Shown here: one piece after another, positions 7,146 through 8,363 of the stretch
How the letters are laid out: each line of letters begins with the position of its first letter
Numbering within the stretch: position 1 is the stretch's first letter
Assembly: GCA_947468785.1 (NCBI GenBank)
Contig: CANIMS010000059.1
Coordinates: 1-8,363, forward strand
Length of the DNA: 8,363 nt
DNA from: Betaproteobacteria bacterium
Lineage (GTDB): Bacteria; Pseudomonadota; Gammaproteobacteria; Burkholderiales; Burkholderiaceae
Direction of reading: 5' to 3'
Program-made: the position numbers and the translations under genes
Notes under the pieces: model-generated
The model's input: the letters and a program-made list of their open reading frames with translations, nothing else
What the model was told of the DNA's origin: nothing
The model's database searches: none

Positions 7146-7576
7146 TATTTACTTCCATTCTTTTGAGCCTGCTCTAAAGCATGCTTGGCCTCTGGTGGCA
7201 TATAGTTTTCATCATGTTTCGCCAGAACTTCACTAGCAATAAATTGACCTTTTGGGTCAAGGCGACCTTGAATCACAGCGCCCTTACCCTCTTTAAACAA
7301 ATCTGGAAGAATGCCCGTGTAAGCAACGGGAATATCTTTCACCATATCGGTAATCACAAAATGTACCGTTAAGCCATCACGCTTAATTGAGCCATCCTTA
7401 ACCATGCCCCCAATGCGAAAGGCCTGGCCACTAGGCGACTTCCCAGCAGCAACGTCACTAGGGGTGACATATAAGGCGATGTTACTATTTAGCGCATTCA
7501 AGATTAGCACTACGGCTAAACCAACGGCAATGAGTGCGCCAACAATTATCGCAATTCGCTTCTGCCTTGGTTTCAC
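7145..7576 (-). CDS. ccmE: Periplasmic heme chaperone CcmE (GTG start)
   Basis: The 143-residue protein has a basic N-terminus (KPRQKR), one anchor helix at about 8-29, then the small beta-barrel (OB-fold) domain with [14 protein letters not shown] and [28 protein letters not shown] family motifs. The covalent heme-binding residue is His121 and the conserved Tyr125 completes HDENY, matching His130/Tyr134 of E. coli CcmE. PPEAKHAL follows. Heme is attached to His121 by CcmC/CcmD and passed to CcmF. The start codon is GTG (7576-7574), overlapping the ccmD TGA as GTGA. No ATG lies near enough to keep the basic N-terminus, and AAGGG six bases upstream supports GTG. The stop is TAA at 7147-7145. 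Confidence 0.95.
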   Translation of the reverse strand: MKPRQKRIAIIVGALIAVGLAVVLILNALNSNIALYVTPSDVAAGKSPSGQAFRIGGMVKDGSIKRDGLTVHFVITDMVKDIPVAYTGILPDLFKEGKGAVIQGRLDPKGQFIASEVLAKHDENYMPPEAKHALEQAQKNGSK

Positions 7577-7761
7577 TGTTGACCCTTATGATCAAACTGC
7601 TCTGCCATGACTTCGCGTTGCAGTCTATGCACAATCGCTTTATGACGTGCTCGAACGGTTAAGGGCTCAATCAAAAACACCAATGCACACATCCCAAAGC
7701 TGCACCAGACATAGAGGGCATAACCCCCCATTTCAAAAAATTCTGCAGGACTATTCCACAT
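7573..7761 (-). CDS. ccmD: Heme exporter accessory protein CcmD
   Basis: A small 62-residue protein, usual for CcmD. It begins [19 protein letters not shown], the family's conserved N-terminus, with one membrane helix at about residues 14-31, the LIEPL turn, and a basic cytoplasmic tail ([14 protein letters not shown]). In the pathway CcmD binds CcmC and CcmE and helps release holo-CcmE from the CcmABCD complex. The preferred start is ATG 7761-7759, which shares one base with the ccmC stop (TGATG). In-frame GTG (7767) and TTG (7764) lie just upstream, and a GAGG at 7775-7772 is 4, 7 or 10 bases from the three candidates, so two extra residues cannot be excluded. Two cysteines (Cys20, Cys25) fall in the membrane helix. 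Confidence 0.9.
   Translation of the reverse strand: MWNSPAEFFEMGGYALYVWCSFGMCALVFLIEPLTVRARHKAIVHRLQREVMAEQFDHKGQQ
7583..7587 (-). promoter_or_regulatory. Ribosome binding site that sets the GTG start of ccmE
   Basis: On the minus strand AAGGG lies six bases before the GTG at 7576 (AAGGGTCAACAGTG), within the end of ccmD. It favours the GTG start over any downstream codon. Confidence 0.55.
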
Positions 7762-8363
7762 CAACACTTAACCTCATTTAGTTGCTTAACCCAATCAGTA
7801 TGAGCCTCACGCTCCAAAATGATGGCGCGCACACGCATTAACCCTACTGCGATTGAGTACATCCACAAGCATAAAGCCATTAACAACATTCCCCAGAGCA
7901 TGGTCTGAGCCATGGCGGGAGCTTTCGTCAAAGAAACAGATGCGCCTTGATGCAAGGTATTCCACCATTTCACTGAAAAATAAATGATCGGTACATTAAC
8001 CACGCCAACTAAGGCCAAGATTGCCCCTGCCTTATCGGCGCGGCGAGCATTGTCAATTGAGGCCTGCAAAGCGATAAATCCAAGATATAAGAAGAGGAGG
8101 ATTAATTCTGAAGTTAAGCGCGCATCCCATACCCACCAAGTGCCCCACATGGGCTTGCCCCATAAAGAGCCTGTGACCAGCGACAAAAAAGTGAACAAAG
8201 CGCCCGTGGGTGCCAGAGCCGAGGCCATCATGGCCGACAAGCGGGTGTTGAACGCCAGGCCCAAGCCCGCCCAAGCGGCCATGACCACATAGATCAGCAT
8301 TGACATCTGTGACACGGGCACGTGGACAAAGATGATGCGGTAGCCCTGCCCCTGCTGCGCGTC
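7761..8363 (-). CDS. ccmC: Heme exporter protein CcmC (5' end beyond window)
   Basis: The frame is open from the right edge for 200 codons to TGA at 7763-7761. It begins DAQQGQGYRIIFVHVP, a family motif inside the protein, so the real start lies outside; a GTG at 8321 in this motif is not a start. The two heme-ligand histidines are His14 and His138 of the visible part, 124 residues apart as in E. coli CcmC (His60/His184). On that basis about 46 residues are missing. The WWD motif is WGTWWVWDARLTSELIL (visible residues 73-89). Several membrane helices are evident, and WWNTLHQG and KAPAM follow. CcmC holds heme at the periplasmic face and attaches it to CcmE together with CcmD. It would follow ccmB in the usual order. 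The first 57 or so visible codons are much richer in GC3 than the rest. Confidence 0.95.
   Translation of the reverse strand, partial: DAQQGQGYRIIFVHVPVSQMSMLIYVVMAAWAGLGLAFNTRLSAMMASALAPTGALFTFLSLVTGSLWGKPMWGTWWVWDARLTSELILLFLYLGFIALQASIDNARRADKAGAILALVGVVNVPIIYFSVKWWNTLHQGASVSLTKAPAMAQTMLWGMLLMALCLWMYSIAVGLMRVRAIILEREAHTDWVKQLNEVKC
8117..8363. other. Abrupt composition switch within ccmC
   Basis: Hand counting gives about 64% GC for 8201-8363, against about 42-50% for the 60-base blocks between 7921 and 8100. In the ccmC frame, codons 1-57 of the visible part have a G or C third base in 49 of 57 cases, while codons 83-99 have it in only 6 of 17. Leucine is CTG or TTG throughout the first 66 codons, then TTA appears four times in the next 26. 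The switch falls between about 8195 and 8117, at the strongly conserved WGTWWVWD region. Confidence 0.7.

Noticed and set aside
7984..8292. Plus-strand open frame of 102 codons opposite ccmC
   Set aside because: The opposite strand is unmistakable ccmC. The reverse frame is an artefact of GC-rich codons.
8319..8321. GTG at 8321 as the start of ccmC
   Set aside because: It falls inside the conserved RIIFVHVP motif that contains the first heme-ligand His, and the frame stays open with family sequence to the window edge.

Overview
The window looks like chromosomal DNA of a freshwater-type betaproteobacterium. A Polynucleobacter-like member of the Burkholderiales is my best guess. The reasons are moderately AT-rich coding DNA, a complete System I (Ccm) cytochrome c maturation operon, and a Bug/TctC-family receptor, a family greatly expanded in Burkholderiales. 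This placement is inference. All genes that can be supported lie on the minus strand, so transcription runs from the right edge to the left. Coding density is very high and no gene-free stretch exceeds about 125 bases.

Right and centre (8363 down to 3022): ccmC (5' end cut by the window edge), ccmD, ccmE, ccmF, ccmG, ccmH and ccmI, in that transcriptional order. Every junction overlaps by 1 to 8 bases. ccmA and ccmB would be expected just beyond the right edge. Together the genes deliver heme to the periplasm (CcmC/CcmD load heme onto CcmE), reduce the apocytochrome CXXCH thiols (CcmG, CcmH), present the apocytochrome (CcmI) and ligate heme (CcmF with CcmH and CcmI). The key residues are visible: the CcmC histidines 124 residues apart, CcmE His121/Tyr125, four CcmF histidines and WWD motif, CcmG WCAAC and CcmH CLVC.

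Left (2898 down to 1): after a 123-base gap holding a candidate promoter but no clear terminator, there is a second cluster of three genes. These are a membrane-anchored TAXI-type solute receptor with a second membrane helix and a cytoplasmic coiled-coil-like tail, a secreted Bug/TctC-type receptor that overlaps it by ATGA, and, 33 bases further on, a 2-oxoglutarate/Fe(II) dioxygenase of the 2OG-Fe_Oxy_2 type cut off by the left edge. No TRAP or TTT membrane permease is present in the window, so both receptors look like orphans here.

The items most worth a second look are an abrupt rise in GC and GC3 in the 5' part of ccmC near the right edge, which suggests either recombination or a chimeric assembly, and the orphan TAXI-Bug-dioxygenase cluster. 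I see no mobile element, CRISPR array, tRNA or rRNA.
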